Source of the DNA: DASVHS01 sp036001325 | GTDB lineage: Bacteria; Acidobacteriota; Thermoanaerobaculia; Gp7-AA8 | Reading direction: 5' to 3' | Assembly: GCA_036001325.1 (NCBI GenBank) | Contig: DASYUK010000195.1 | Coordinates: 1 to 5,961 of the forward strand | Length of the DNA: 5,961 nucleotides | Part shown: piece by piece, positions 1-5,961 of the stretch | Position numbering within the stretch: the stretch's first letter is position 1 | How the letters are laid out: each line of letters starts with the position of its first letter | Notes under the pieces: model-generated | What the model was told of the DNA's origin: nothing | Seen by the model: only the letters and a program-made list of their open reading frames with translations | Database searches by the model: none | Made by a program: the position numbers and the translations under genes

Positions 1-561
1 GGTGGCGATGCCGATGAGGATCGCGCCGCGGATCCGGCGATGAAGCAGCGCCATGATCAGAATGAAGCCCCCAACGGCGAGCAGCACCTGCGGATCGCGC
101 AGATTGCCGATCTTCACCGGCACCGCTTCCGCCCTCGCCACGATGCCGGTCTCATTCAGACCGATGAAGGCGAGAAACAGACCGATGCCCACACCGAAGC
201 TGTACTTCAGCGACGGCGAGATTGCGTTGGCCAGCCACGCGCGCAAACCGGCGAAGGTGATGATGAGAAACAGGATGCCGCTGACGAAGACCGATCCGAG
301 GCGCTGCTGCCATGTGACGTGGAGCGCGGCCAGACCGAAGGCGATGAAGGCGTTCTCGCCCATGTAGGGGGCGACGGCGATCGGCCGATTCGCGTAGAGG
401 CCCATGAGCAGCGAGCCGAACGCGGCGACGAGGATCGTCGCCACTGTGCTCGCGCCGACCGGTAATCCCGCTGCGCTGAGAATCGCTGGATTCACGACGA
501 TGATGTAGGCCATCGCCAGAAATGTGGTGATCCCGCCGATGATCTCGATGCGCGTGTTCAT
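1..561 (-). CDS. AzgA-type NCS2 purine permease (3' part missing at window edge)
   Basis: This is the N-terminal 187 residues of a polytopic inner-membrane permease; the frame is still open at the left edge, so the C-terminal half lies outside (family members are usually about 430-450 residues). The opening IEIIGGITTFLAMAYIIVVN (residues 5-24) is the signature first membrane segment of the AzgA/PbuG/GhxP branch of NCS2 transporters, proton-coupled importers of adenine, guanine or hypoxanthine. Further hydrophobic segments lie at about 38-57, 91-107, 122-137 and 158-173. The conserved family motif near residue 64 reads APYMGENAF, where characterised members have APGMGxNAF, so substrate should not be assumed from homology. 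The chosen ATG overlaps the stop of the upstream gene (ATGA), and no alternative start was found in the roughly 20 codons read upstream. The N-terminus lacks the 15-20 residue lead usual in this family. Family assignment is strong; exact substrate is unknown. Confidence 0.9.
   Translation of the reverse strand, partial: MNTRIEIIGGITTFLAMAYIIVVNPAILSAAGLPVGASTVATILVAAFGSLLMGLYANRPIAVAPYMGENAFIAFGLAALHVTWQQRLGSVFVSGILFLIITFAGLRAWLANAISPSLKYSFGVGIGLFLAFIGLNETGIVARAEAVPVKIGNLRDPQVLLAVGGFILIMALLHRRIRGAILIGIAT
558..561 (-). other. ATGA stop/start overlap coupling RMD1-like gene to permease
   Basis: The TGA of the RMD1-like gene (558-560) overlaps the ATG of the permease (559-561) by sharing bases, giving ATGA on the minus strand. 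The sequence just upstream (GTACGGATCAC) has no good Shine-Dalgarno. This arrangement is typical of termination-reinitiation coupling, so the two proteins are likely made in linked amounts. Confidence 0.85.
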
Positions 562-1676
562 GTGATCCGTACGATGGCCGAGACGACTTCGAACAGAATC
601 AACGCGATCACGATGATCTCCAGCCAATGACTGCGCTGGACATCGACCTGGCCTTTCAGTAACTCCGAGATGCGGGCCAGCGCATTCATCTTCCGCGTGA
701 CGCTCTCCTCCCATTCGCGCAGATTGAAGCGGGTGACAGCGGCTCGAAAGATCGTGGCCAGATAGAAATCTCCGACGAATTTCAGTGAATTCTCTACTCG
801 CTCCACGAAGTCGGAGAACTCGATGTAGAGCGAGCTCGCTTCGCGCGAAAGCTGTTCGTAATGGCCGCGGAACAGCGAGAGCCGGCGACGCTCGATCGAG
901 TCGTACAACTGCTCCAGCTTGTCGTCGAGCAGCTCGTCGAAGTAGCGGAACTCCGTCAGATGCGTGGCCGCGAATTCGAGCATGTCCGCCACATCGCGGC
1001 TGCCACCCGGCTCGACGACCAGGGCGCTGTTCCAGTCGACGACGGCCAGATCCTCCGTCGAGTACTGGAACGAGCTGTCGAGAATCGTTTTCCGAAGCCG
1101 CGAGGAGAGGGTCGAAGACGGCTCGCCCAGAATCAACGCCGGGATGTCGGCCGCATCGGCGAGATCGGCCGTTGAGCGAATGCCATCGATCTCCTGCAGG
1201 AAATAAACGATGTAGTCTTCCATGCCGCGCGGCTCGTGCGGCTGCTTGAAGGCGGCGTGCAGCGCGCTCAGTAACTCCGAGGCGCGGACGCGCGAGGCTT
1301 GATCAAAGTCGTTGTCGTCCTCCGCAGCGGCAGCAAGACCGACGAGCTCATTCCAACTCATTCCACTCCGCAGCGCGAGATGGAATTGGATCGAAACCAC
1401 TCCGTAGTCCCAGATGCGCGCGTACACGTCGGCGCTCAGCGGCGCCGCACCGACGCGAATCGTGGAAGCGCCCAGCGCCAGGGTGACCGGAGCATTGCGA
1501 ACGACGAGGGCGTAGCCCGTGGTTCGCGCCAACGATAGTCGCGAGGTCTGGCGCTCGCGAAGCAGCGATTCGACGCTGCGGAGATCGATCTCTTCGGCAA
1601 GGTCAAAGATGCGGTAGACGATCACGCGTCCCTTGCGAACGATCGGTTGTTGCACACGTCCATGTTGCAGGCTCAT
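558..1676 (-). CDS. RMD1/DUF155-like protein with C-terminal membrane anchor
   Basis: A 372-residue protein of unknown function. The C-terminal third resembles the RMD1/DUF155 family (yeast Rmd1, human mitochondrial RMND1 and uncharacterised bacterial relatives): an amphipathic helical stretch with FVGDFYLATIFRAAV (about 300-314) and a WEESVTRKM segment (about 322-330), then an arginine/histidine residue pair followed by WLEIIVIALILFEVVSAIV (351-369). That last part is one predicted membrane helix with only three residues after it, so the protein is probably a tail-anchored inner-membrane protein with most of its mass cytoplasmic. The N-terminal part holds a WDYGVVSIQF strand (89-98) like the DYGVVV strand of the family, and the middle a LEFAATHLTEFRYFDELLDD helix (233-252). 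It begins at the base after the stop of the SDR gene and has no clear Shine-Dalgarno, so coupled translation is likely. Family call is from remembered motifs and is moderate; no enzymatic residues are recognised. Confidence 0.72.
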   Translation of the reverse strand: MSLQHGRVQQPIVRKGRVIVYRIFDLAEEIDLRSVESLLRERQTSRLSLARTTGYALVVRNAPVTLALGASTIRVGAAPLSADVYARIWDYGVVSIQFHLALRSGMSWNELVGLAAAAEDDNDFDQASRVRASELLSALHAAFKQPHEPRGMEDYIVYFLQEIDGIRSTADLADAADIPALILGEPSSTLSSRLRKTILDSSFQYSTEDLAVVDWNSALVVEPGGSRDVADMLEFAATHLTEFRYFDELLDDKLEQLYDSIERRRLSLFRGHYEQLSREASSLYIEFSDFVERVENSLKFVGDFYLATIFRAAVTRFNLREWEESVTRKMNALARISELLKGQVDVQRSHWLEIIVIALILFEVVSAIVRIT

Positions 1677-2450
1677 TCAAAAGCTCTGTTCGAATGCGGC
1701 GACATCCTCGAAGTAGCGCTTCGCCAGAGCTGCGTTCGCCGGATTCGTGTAGATCTCTGCGACCGGATTCTCGATCACTCTGCTGATGGCCTCCGCGACT
1801 TCCTCCGAAGTTTGGACAGGCGGGGGCGCCTGTCCTCCACCAATCCATGGCGGCGCGACGGCCGATGCTTCTCCACGCACATTCTTCGCGAAGTCGGAGG
1901 TGACGAGTCCCGGCATCACCAGCGAAACATGAATATGCGGATTCTGGCGATGCAAGTCGACGCGCAGATTCGCCGTCAGCGCATTGAGTGCCGCCTTGGC
2001 CGCGTTGTATGCGGAGCGATGGGTCGCCAGCGGCACGCGTCCCAGAAACGAGGAGATGTTGATCAGATGTCCGCGCCCGCGCTCGAGGAAGTGCGGGACG
2101 ATTGCCTGCGCGCCGTAGAGCGCCGACTTCACATTGATCGCCATCATCTCGTCGAGATCTTCGTCGGTGAGATCGAGAGCCTGTCGGGTAATGCCGCGTC
2201 CGGCATTGTTGACCCACACGTCGACCGTCTCGAAAGCCCGGAGTGCTTCATCGCGGATGCGGTTGACGTCGGCGCGCCTCGTGACGTCCGCTTTCAGCGT
2301 GATCGTGTTCGCTCCCGAATCGGCCGCGACGTCGTTCAACTCATTGATGCGTCTCGCGGCCAGCACGAGCCGGTGACCTTCGCGTCCGAGGTGTCGCGAC
2401 AGCGCGGCACCGATGCCGCCGCTGGCTCCGGTGATGACGATGGTCTTCAT
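1677..2450 (-). CDS. Classical short-chain dehydrogenase/reductase (SDR)
   Basis: A 257-residue NAD(P)-dependent oxidoreductase of the classical SDR family, expected to be cytoplasmic. The Rossmann glycine motif TGASGGIG is at residues 7-14, an arginine pair (AARR) ends the second beta strand and favours NADP(H), NNAG is at 81-84, the structural Asn sits in MAINVKS (Asn106), and the catalytic set is Ser134, Tyr148 and Lys152 (YNAAK). The MPG cofactor-loop motif is at 179-181. All catalytic residues are intact. The ATG at 2450 was chosen because it places the Rossmann strand directly at the N-terminus, as in most of the family; in-frame GTG codons upstream (at 2468 and 2486) could add 6-12 residues, but none of the candidates has a good Shine-Dalgarno. 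Substrate cannot be read from sequence; the C-terminal part has a proline/glycine-rich insertion (PPWIGGGQAPPP, about 200-211) in the substrate-loop region. It is the first gene of a leftward unit with the RMD1-like protein and purine permease. Confidence 0.93.
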   Translation of the reverse strand: MKTIVITGASGGIGAALSRHLGREGHRLVLAARRINELNDVAADSGANTITLKADVTRRADVNRIRDEALRAFETVDVWVNNAGRGITRQALDLTDEDLDEMMAINVKSALYGAQAIVPHFLERGRGHLINISSFLGRVPLATHRSAYNAAKAALNALTANLRVDLHRQNPHIHVSLVMPGLVTSDFAKNVRGEASAVAPPWIGGGQAPPPVQTSEEVAEAISRVIENPVAEIYTNPANAALAKRYFEDVAAFEQSF

Positions 2451-2509
2451 GGTGCGGCAGTCTGCCACAGAGTACCGTTCTTGCACGCCTCATCGCAGGA
2501 GGACAAGTC
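2451..2509. promoter_or_regulatory. Divergent intergenic region between SDR unit and lipoprotein gene
   Basis: These 59 bases lie between the two divergent start codons and, with the gene ends beside them, should contain the control signals for both directions. I found no convincing -35/-10 pair on either strand. A short perfect inverted repeat, GGCAG-T-CTGCC, is at 2456-2466, next to the SDR start; it could be a small operator half-site pair or chance. The space is so short that the lipoprotein promoter probably extends into the 5' end of the SDR gene, and the SDR promoter may lie inside the lipoprotein gene. Confidence 0.5.
2497..2503 (+). promoter_or_regulatory. Strong Shine-Dalgarno of the DUF4142 lipoprotein gene
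   Basis: AGGAGGA lies 6 nt before the ATG at 2510. It is the only near-consensus ribosome binding site in the window and fixes the lipoprotein start. It suggests the host does use Shine-Dalgarno initiation, which makes its absence before the neighbouring genes more noticeable. Confidence 0.9.
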
Positions 2510-3112
2510 ATGAAGCGGATGATTTTCATCGCCGTAATCCTCGTTTTGATCGCGGCCGCATGCAAGAAGGAAGAGAGTTACACCCAGAGCGCCACAGCCA
2601 CCGAGACGACTGCGACCTCGACGTCGGTGACCACGACAGAGACAACCGTCACCACCACGGTTGCGGGGACGATGTTGAGTGACAAGGACAAGGACTTCGT
2701 CACCGACGCGGGGAAGGGCGGTAAAGCGGAAGTCGAGCTCGCGCAGGATGCCGTCTCACACGCCAGCAATGCGGACGTCAAGGCGTTTGCACAGAAGCTG
2801 ATCGACGATCACGGCAAGGCCAATCAGGAGCTGGCCCAACTGGCGTCGACCAAGGGCGTCACGATTCCGAGCGAGTTGCAGTCAAAAATGAAAGAAGCGA
2901 AGGAGCGTCTGATGAAGCTCACCGGAAAGAGCTTCGACCAGGCGTTTATCAAGCAGATGGTGGACGACCACACCAGCACCATCAAGATGTTCGAAGACGA
3001 AGCGAAGGTCGCCGCCGACTCCGACGTCAAGAGCTTCATCGATAAGACGCTTCCCACGCTTCGCGAGCACCTGACACGGGCGAAGGAGCTCCAGACCAAA
3101 CTCGGGAAGTGA
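2510..3112 (+). CDS. DUF4142 family lipoprotein
   Basis: A 200-residue exported lipoprotein. Residues 1-17 form a lipoprotein signal peptide (positive MKR, hydrophobic core, LIAAAC) with the lipidated Cys at 18; the residue after it is Lys, not Asp, so outer-membrane sorting would be expected by the enterobacterial rule. A Ser/Thr-rich stalk covers about 23-54 and contains 16 Thr between 25 and 54. The rest (about 58-198) is an all-helical DUF4142 domain of full length, with the family's spaced pattern of DDH (99-101), DDH (152-154) and LREHL (184-188). DUF4142 proteins are thought to be ferritin-like helical bundles found in the periplasm of many soil bacteria; their biochemical role is not established, and whether the histidines bind metal here is not known. 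It diverges from the SDR unit and is followed 67 bp later on the same strand by the TPR gene, with a palindromic repeat between them. Confidence 0.92.
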   Translation: MKRMIFIAVILVLIAAACKKEESYTQSATATETTATSTSVTTTETTVTTTVAGTMLSDKDKDFVTDAGKGGKAEVELAQDAVSHASNADVKAFAQKLIDDHGKANQELAQLASTKGVTIPSELQSKMKEAKERLMKLTGKSFDQAFIKQMVDDHTSTIKMFEDEAKVAADSDVKSFIDKTLPTLREHLTRAKELQTKLGK

Positions 3113-3119
3113 AATAGTC

Positions 3120-3169
3120 GTGTAGCGGCGCGCTTCAGCGCGCCGGCGTGCTGAAGCACGCCGCTACAC
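3120..3169. repeat. 50-bp nested palindrome, REP-like double hairpin
   Basis: The element is bounded by GTGTAGCGGCG on the left and its exact complement CGCCGCTACAC on the right. The left half (3120-3144) contains a perfect hairpin, GGCGCGC (3127-3133), loop TTCA, GCGCGCC (3138-3144). The right half (3145-3169) contains a second perfect hairpin, GGCGTGC (3145-3151), loop TGAA, GCACGCC (3156-3162). The two halves are reverse complements at 23 of 25 positions, so the DNA can also fold as a single 25-bp hairpin. The two differing positions pair with each other inside each small hairpin (C-G in the left, T-A in the right). It starts 7 nt after the lipoprotein stop and ends 10 nt before the TPR start. 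There is no T-run on either side, so it is not a standard intrinsic terminator. Form and position resemble dispersed extragenic palindromes (REP/BIME-like); copy number in the genome cannot be seen here. Confidence 0.85.
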
Positions 3170-3179
3170 CATAGCAATC

Positions 3180-4592
3180 ATGCACGTTGCCCTTTTCCTC
3201 ATCGCTTTGATCGCCGCCGATGCCGACGTCGGCGTCGTGGCTTTCGCCAACTCCGGCGCGCCGGCGGCGCAGGCCGATTTTCTTCACGGGCTCGCGCTGC
3301 TGCACAACTTCGAGTACCCCGAGGCCGCGGAGAGCTTCAAGAAGGCCCAGAAGATCGATCCCGATTTTGCGATGGCGTATTGGGGCGAAGCAATGACGTA
3401 CACGCATCCGATCTGGATGCAGCAGGATCTCGACGCGGCGCGAGCAGCATTGAAGCGCCTTAGCCTCGTCCCGAGGCCAAAGACCGACCGCGAACGCGCC
3501 TACCTTCGCACGGTCGAAGTGCTCTACGGCGAGGGCACGAAGAAAGAGCGCGATTTCAAATACGCCGATGCGATGGCGGCGTTGCATGAGCGCTATCCCG
3601 AGGACGTCGACACCACTGCGTTCTATGCGTTGTCGCTTCTCGGTACGGCGCACGAGGGGCGCGACTTCGCGACCTACATGCGCGCGGCGGCGCTGCTCGA
3701 GGAGGTCTTTCCGACGCATCAACACCATCCCGGTGTGCTGCACTACCTCATCCACTCGTATGACGATGTCATCCATGCACCGCTCGGTTTGCGTGCGGCC
3801 CGTCTCTATGGTTCGGTAGCGCCGAAGGCTCCGCACGCGCTGCACATGACGTCGCACATCTTCATCGCCATGGGGATGTGGGATGAAGTGATCGATGCGA
3901 ACCGTCGCGCCATCGCCGCGCAGAAGATCGTTTCGCCATGCGGTCACTATTCCCAATGGCTCGAGTACGCATATCTGCAGGAGAAGCGCGTGGCCGAGGC
4001 GAAGAAGATGCTCGACGAATGTCAGGCCTCGGCAGTCGGCGGCGCGGCCGCCGCCGATCCCTTCTCGGAGATGCGCGTTCTCTACATCACGAGCGGCGGC
4101 GGCAATGTCGATCCGATCACGATTCCCGATGCTCCCGCATGGGCGAAGTTCACGATCGCTTACGGCGATGCGCTGACCGCCGCCCAACGCCGGGATGCCG
4201 ATGCGCTGAATGAAGCGGCAGCGCGCCTTCGGGCTTTGCAGAAAGAGCAGGACGACAAGAAGCCCGGTGATCGCGAGCGCGTCGCGATCGTGTTGCATCA
4301 GGTCGAGGCGCTGCAGTTGAGCGTGCAAGGGAAGAAGGACGAAGCGATCGCCTTGCTCCAGAAAGCAGCGGCCGAAGAGAGAGCGATGCCATTCGAATTC
4401 GGACCACCGAGCATCGAGAAACCGACCTTCGAGCTCCTCGCCGATGAATTACTCGCGGCCGGCCGCGCGGCGGATGCCGAGAAGGCGTATCGGACAGCGC
4501 TGGAGAGAACGCCCGGTCGCACGCCGGCGGTCGAGGGACTGCAACGTGCGCAGAAGCTTAGCGACGTACGGCGCGGCGCTTCGTCTCGGTGA
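3180..4592 (+). CDS. Secreted tetratricopeptide-repeat protein with His-rich core
   Basis: A 470-residue TPR protein. It opens with a short hydrophobic signal sequence (MHVALFLIALIAADA), so a periplasmic or extracellular location is inferred. TPR-like helix pairs are visible at about 31-64 (HNFEYPEAAESFKKAQKIDP), 366-400 and 416-449. The remainder matches an uncharacterised bacterial TPR family by its landmarks: AMAYWGEAMTYTHPIW (64-79), HHPGVLHYLIHSYDD (182-196), APHALHMTSHIF (217-228), GHYSQWLEYAY (255-265) and the C-terminal FGPPSIEKPTFELL (407-420). Nine histidines lie between 180 and 226. No function is established for the family; scaffold or binding roles are guesses. The ATG at 3180 is the most upstream possible start because an in-frame TAG lies at 3123-3125 inside the palindrome and no start codon follows before 3180. 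There is no Shine-Dalgarno. It may be cotranscribed with the lipoprotein gene, and its last 35 bp overlap the convergent metalloprotease gene. Confidence 0.88.
   Translation: MHVALFLIALIAADADVGVVAFANSGAPAAQADFLHGLALLHNFEYPEAAESFKKAQKIDPDFAMAYWGEAMTYTHPIWMQQDLDAARAALKRLSLVPRPKTDRERAYLRTVEVLYGEGTKKERDFKYADAMAALHERYPEDVDTTAFYALSLLGTAHEGRDFATYMRAAALLEEVFPTHQHHPGVLHYLIHSYDDVIHAPLGLRAARLYGSVAPKAPHALHMTSHIFIAMGMWDEVIDANRRAIAAQKIVSPCGHYSQWLEYAYLQEKRVAEAKKMLDECQASAVGGAAAADPFSEMRVLYITSGGGNVDPITIPDAPAWAKFTIAYGDALTAAQRRDADALNEAAARLRALQKEQDDKKPGDRERVAIVLHQVEALQLSVQGKKDEAIALLQKAAAEERAMPFEFGPPSIEKPTFELLADELLAAGRAADAEKAYRTALERTPGRTPAVEGLQRAQKLSDVRRGASSR
4558..4592. other. 35-bp tail-to-tail overlap of convergent genes
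   Basis: The stop of the TPR gene (TGA, 4590-4592, plus strand) lies beyond the stop of the metalloprotease gene (TAA, 4558-4560 read on the minus strand), so both genes use 4558-4592 as coding sequence. The overlap encodes the last 11 residues of each protein: LSDVRRGASSR for the TPR protein and VTETKRRAVRR for the protease. There is no room for a terminator between them, so transcripts from the two sides must run into the opposite gene. Confidence 0.9.
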
Positions 4593-5961
4593 CCACGTTG
4601 ACTTTCGTCGCCGCCGTTCCCTTCAGTCCGAGGCTGTTCGTCGCGCTCAGCGTGATGGTGTGCAGCCCGAGCGGGAGCGTCACTTTCAACGGCGTTCCGA
4701 TGCCGAGCAGGCCGGAGATGTTCGACGTCCACTGCAGCTCCGACTCCGTGATGTCGTCGTCCTGAAGATCGAACGCATCGCCGTCGAGGACGACCTCGTG
4801 GCCCGATTGCACGACCGGGCTGTCAAGTTCGGCGATGAAGACTTCGGGAGGTTTGGGCTGCACGGAGAACTCGAGGCTGTCGGCCTCCGCGGCGTGAATG
4901 CCGTCGGTGGCCCAGACGCGGATCTTGCTGTGTGAGCCGCCCGGCATGTCGGAGAAGTCGATTGTGAAGCGGCGGTCCTTGAGGTCGCGCATCAGCACTT
5001 CCCATTCCGAATCTTCGTCCGTCACGTCGGCGTTGTATTCGACTTCGTACATGAGCGCGTTGCCATCGGCGTCGCTGGCATCCCAGGTGATCGTGATCGG
5101 TCCGTCGACTTTGCCGATGAGCTGCGGCGCCACGTTAGTGACCACCGGCGGGTGCGCGCTGACAGGGATCTCCAGCACGACATTGCCGTCGCGGATCACC
5201 TGCAGCTTCACCGTTGCTTCGGGAAAGCTCATCTCGCTCACGAACGGCGCGGAATCGATGTGTTGCGAAGGCAGGCCCTTCGATCCAACGGGATCGAACT
5301 CCGGATCGATGGCATCGGTCGCCAGTCTCGTCCCCGCAGCATCGACTGCCGCGAACATGTAACGGCCGGTCGTGCTCGGAATCGGATCCGTGTCGAGGAA
5401 CGACCAGCATGGCTCCATCTGGACATCACTCGCGTTGGCGGCGTTCTGACGAATCACGCCGAAGCATTGGATGAACCGTTGCGGAGTCGCCAGCTTGTGA
5501 AGACGCTCACTTCCAGCCGCCGTAGGAGCAAGCTTGTCGAACAGCCAATCGTATGCCTCCTGCGTCGTCCAGAATTGATCCTGTTTTCCGCCTGAGCCCA
5601 TGTACTCCGCCGCATCGCCGAGCGCGCCGCGCCCGCCGACATCGTACGGATGATCGGAGGCGGGGATCTTCGTGCCGCTGACACCTTCGAGCGCGACTTT
5701 GCCTGAGCTGCACTTCGCCGTCTTGCTCGGATCATCGAAGTCTTTTCCCGTGAACTCATCGGGAGCGGGATTCACGGCGCAAGCGAGACTGCCACCATCG
5801 TAGGTATCGCCGAGTCCATAGGTGTGACCGATCTCGTGCGCGACGGTGGCCGCTGCATCTTCATCGGTCGCGACGCCGATGTTGGCCGGCTTGCCGTAGG
5901 TGTATCCCTGAAGTCTTCCATTGGGGTAGCCCATCGGACGGTCATTGATGAATCCGAAGAC
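4558..5961 (-). CDS. Metzincin-like zinc metalloprotease with Ig-like domains (5' part missing)
   Basis: The window holds the C-terminal 467 residues; the frame stays open to the right edge, so the ATG at 5934 is probably an internal Met rather than the start, and a signal peptide and pro-region are expected outside. Numbering from that Met, the zinc site is HEIGHTYGLGD (33-43), i.e. HExxHxxGxxD: His33, His37 and probably Asp43 as ligands with Glu34 as the catalytic base. YMGSGG at 111-116 fits the Met-turn of metzincins. Asp as third ligand occurs in snapalysin-type and some other metzincins; the exact MEROPS family is not clear. Four cysteines (52, 75, 157, 176) could make disulfides. Residues about 141-262 are not recognised. 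Two beta-sandwich domains follow: a fibronectin III/Ig-like one (about 263-358, with ITITWDASDADGNALMYEVE) and a PKD/Ig-like one (about 362-449, with LPLGLHTITLSATNSLG), ending in a basic tail. The protein is inferred to be secreted, acting on or binding extracellular polymers. Confidence 0.88.
   Translation of the reverse strand, partial: VFGFINDRPMGYPNGRLQGYTYGKPANIGVATDEDAAATVAHEIGHTYGLGDTYDGGSLACAVNPAPDEFTGKDFDDPSKTAKCSSGKVALEGVSGTKIPASDHPYDVGGRGALGDAAEYMGSGGKQDQFWTTQEAYDWLFDKLAPTAAGSERLHKLATPQRFIQCFGVIRQNAANASDVQMEPCWSFLDTDPIPSTTGRYMFAAVDAAGTRLATDAIDPEFDPVGSKGLPSQHIDSAPFVSEMSFPEATVKLQVIRDGNVVLEIPVSAHPPVVTNVAPQLIGKVDGPITITWDASDADGNALMYEVEYNADVTDEDSEWEVLMRDLKDRRFTIDFSDMPGGSHSKIRVWATDGIHAAEADSLEFSVQPKPPEVFIAELDSPVVQSGHEVVLDGDAFDLQDDDITESELQWTSNISGLLGIGTPLKVTLPLGLHTITLSATNSLGLKGTAATKVNVVTETKRRAVRR

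Noticed and set aside
2481..2486. TTGCAC as a -35 box for the lipoprotein gene
   Set aside because: The start codon is only 23 nt away with the Shine-Dalgarno between, leaving no room for a -10 and a transcript leader.
1647..2513. A 288-codon open frame on the plus strand opposite the SDR gene
   Set aside because: The opposite strand carries a complete SDR with all catalytic motifs; the plus-strand translation shows no recognisable domain.
3120..3169. Intrinsic terminator for the lipoprotein gene
   Set aside because: The hairpins are strong but there is no T-run after the stem on either strand; some effect on transcript ends remains possible.
4037..4053. GC-only hairpin CGGCGGC-GCG-GCCGCCG inside the TPR gene
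   Set aside because: It falls in codons for a Gly/Ala run (VGGAAAAD) and is explained by GC-rich codon use.
3135..4328. A 397-codon open frame on the minus strand opposite the TPR gene
   Set aside because: It lies antisense inside a gene with clear family motifs, its translation is Arg/His-rich without domains, and such long shadows are common in GC-rich DNA.
5932..5934. ATG at 5934 as the start of the metalloprotease
   Set aside because: The frame continues open through VFGFINDRP to the window edge, and an exported protease should have a signal peptide, which is absent here.

Overview
The window looks like a stretch of chromosome from a GC-rich, Gram-negative-type bacterium. The base composition, the clean open frames and the exported proteins (a lipoprotein, a TPR protein with a signal peptide, a metalloprotease with Ig-like domains) would suit an Acidobacteriota-like or related soil or sediment lineage. 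That placement is inference from gene style; there is no rRNA or other marker gene here.

Layout: five genes cover almost everything. On the minus strand, reading leftwards from about 2450, there is a tightly packed three-gene unit: a classical short-chain dehydrogenase/reductase (1677-2450), an RMD1/DUF155-like protein with a C-terminal membrane anchor (558-1676), and an AzgA-type purine permease that runs off the left edge (1-561). The first two genes abut with no spacer and the second and third share an ATGA, so they are very probably cotranscribed and translationally coupled. A 59-bp divergent intergenic region separates this unit from two plus-strand genes: a DUF4142 lipoprotein (2510-3112) with a strong Shine-Dalgarno, and a secreted TPR protein (3180-4592). 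The last gene (4558-5961, minus strand, 5' end outside the window) encodes a zinc metalloprotease of the HExxHxxGxxD type followed by two Ig-like domains. It converges on the TPR gene and overlaps it by 35 bp.

The most notable non-coding structure is a 50-bp nested palindrome (3120-3169) filling most of the gap between the lipoprotein and TPR genes. Each 25-nt half is itself a perfect 7-bp hairpin, the two halves are near-perfect reverse complements of each other, and the only two differences between them form a compensatory base-pair change (C-G versus T-A). It looks like a unit of a dispersed REP-like repeat family.

No RNA genes, CRISPR arrays, insertion sequences, phage genes or convincing intrinsic terminators were seen. 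Gene content is ordinary, and I see no clear evidence of a new multi-gene system. The best leads are the palindrome, the coupled SDR/RMD1-like/permease unit, and the histidine-rich core of the TPR protein.
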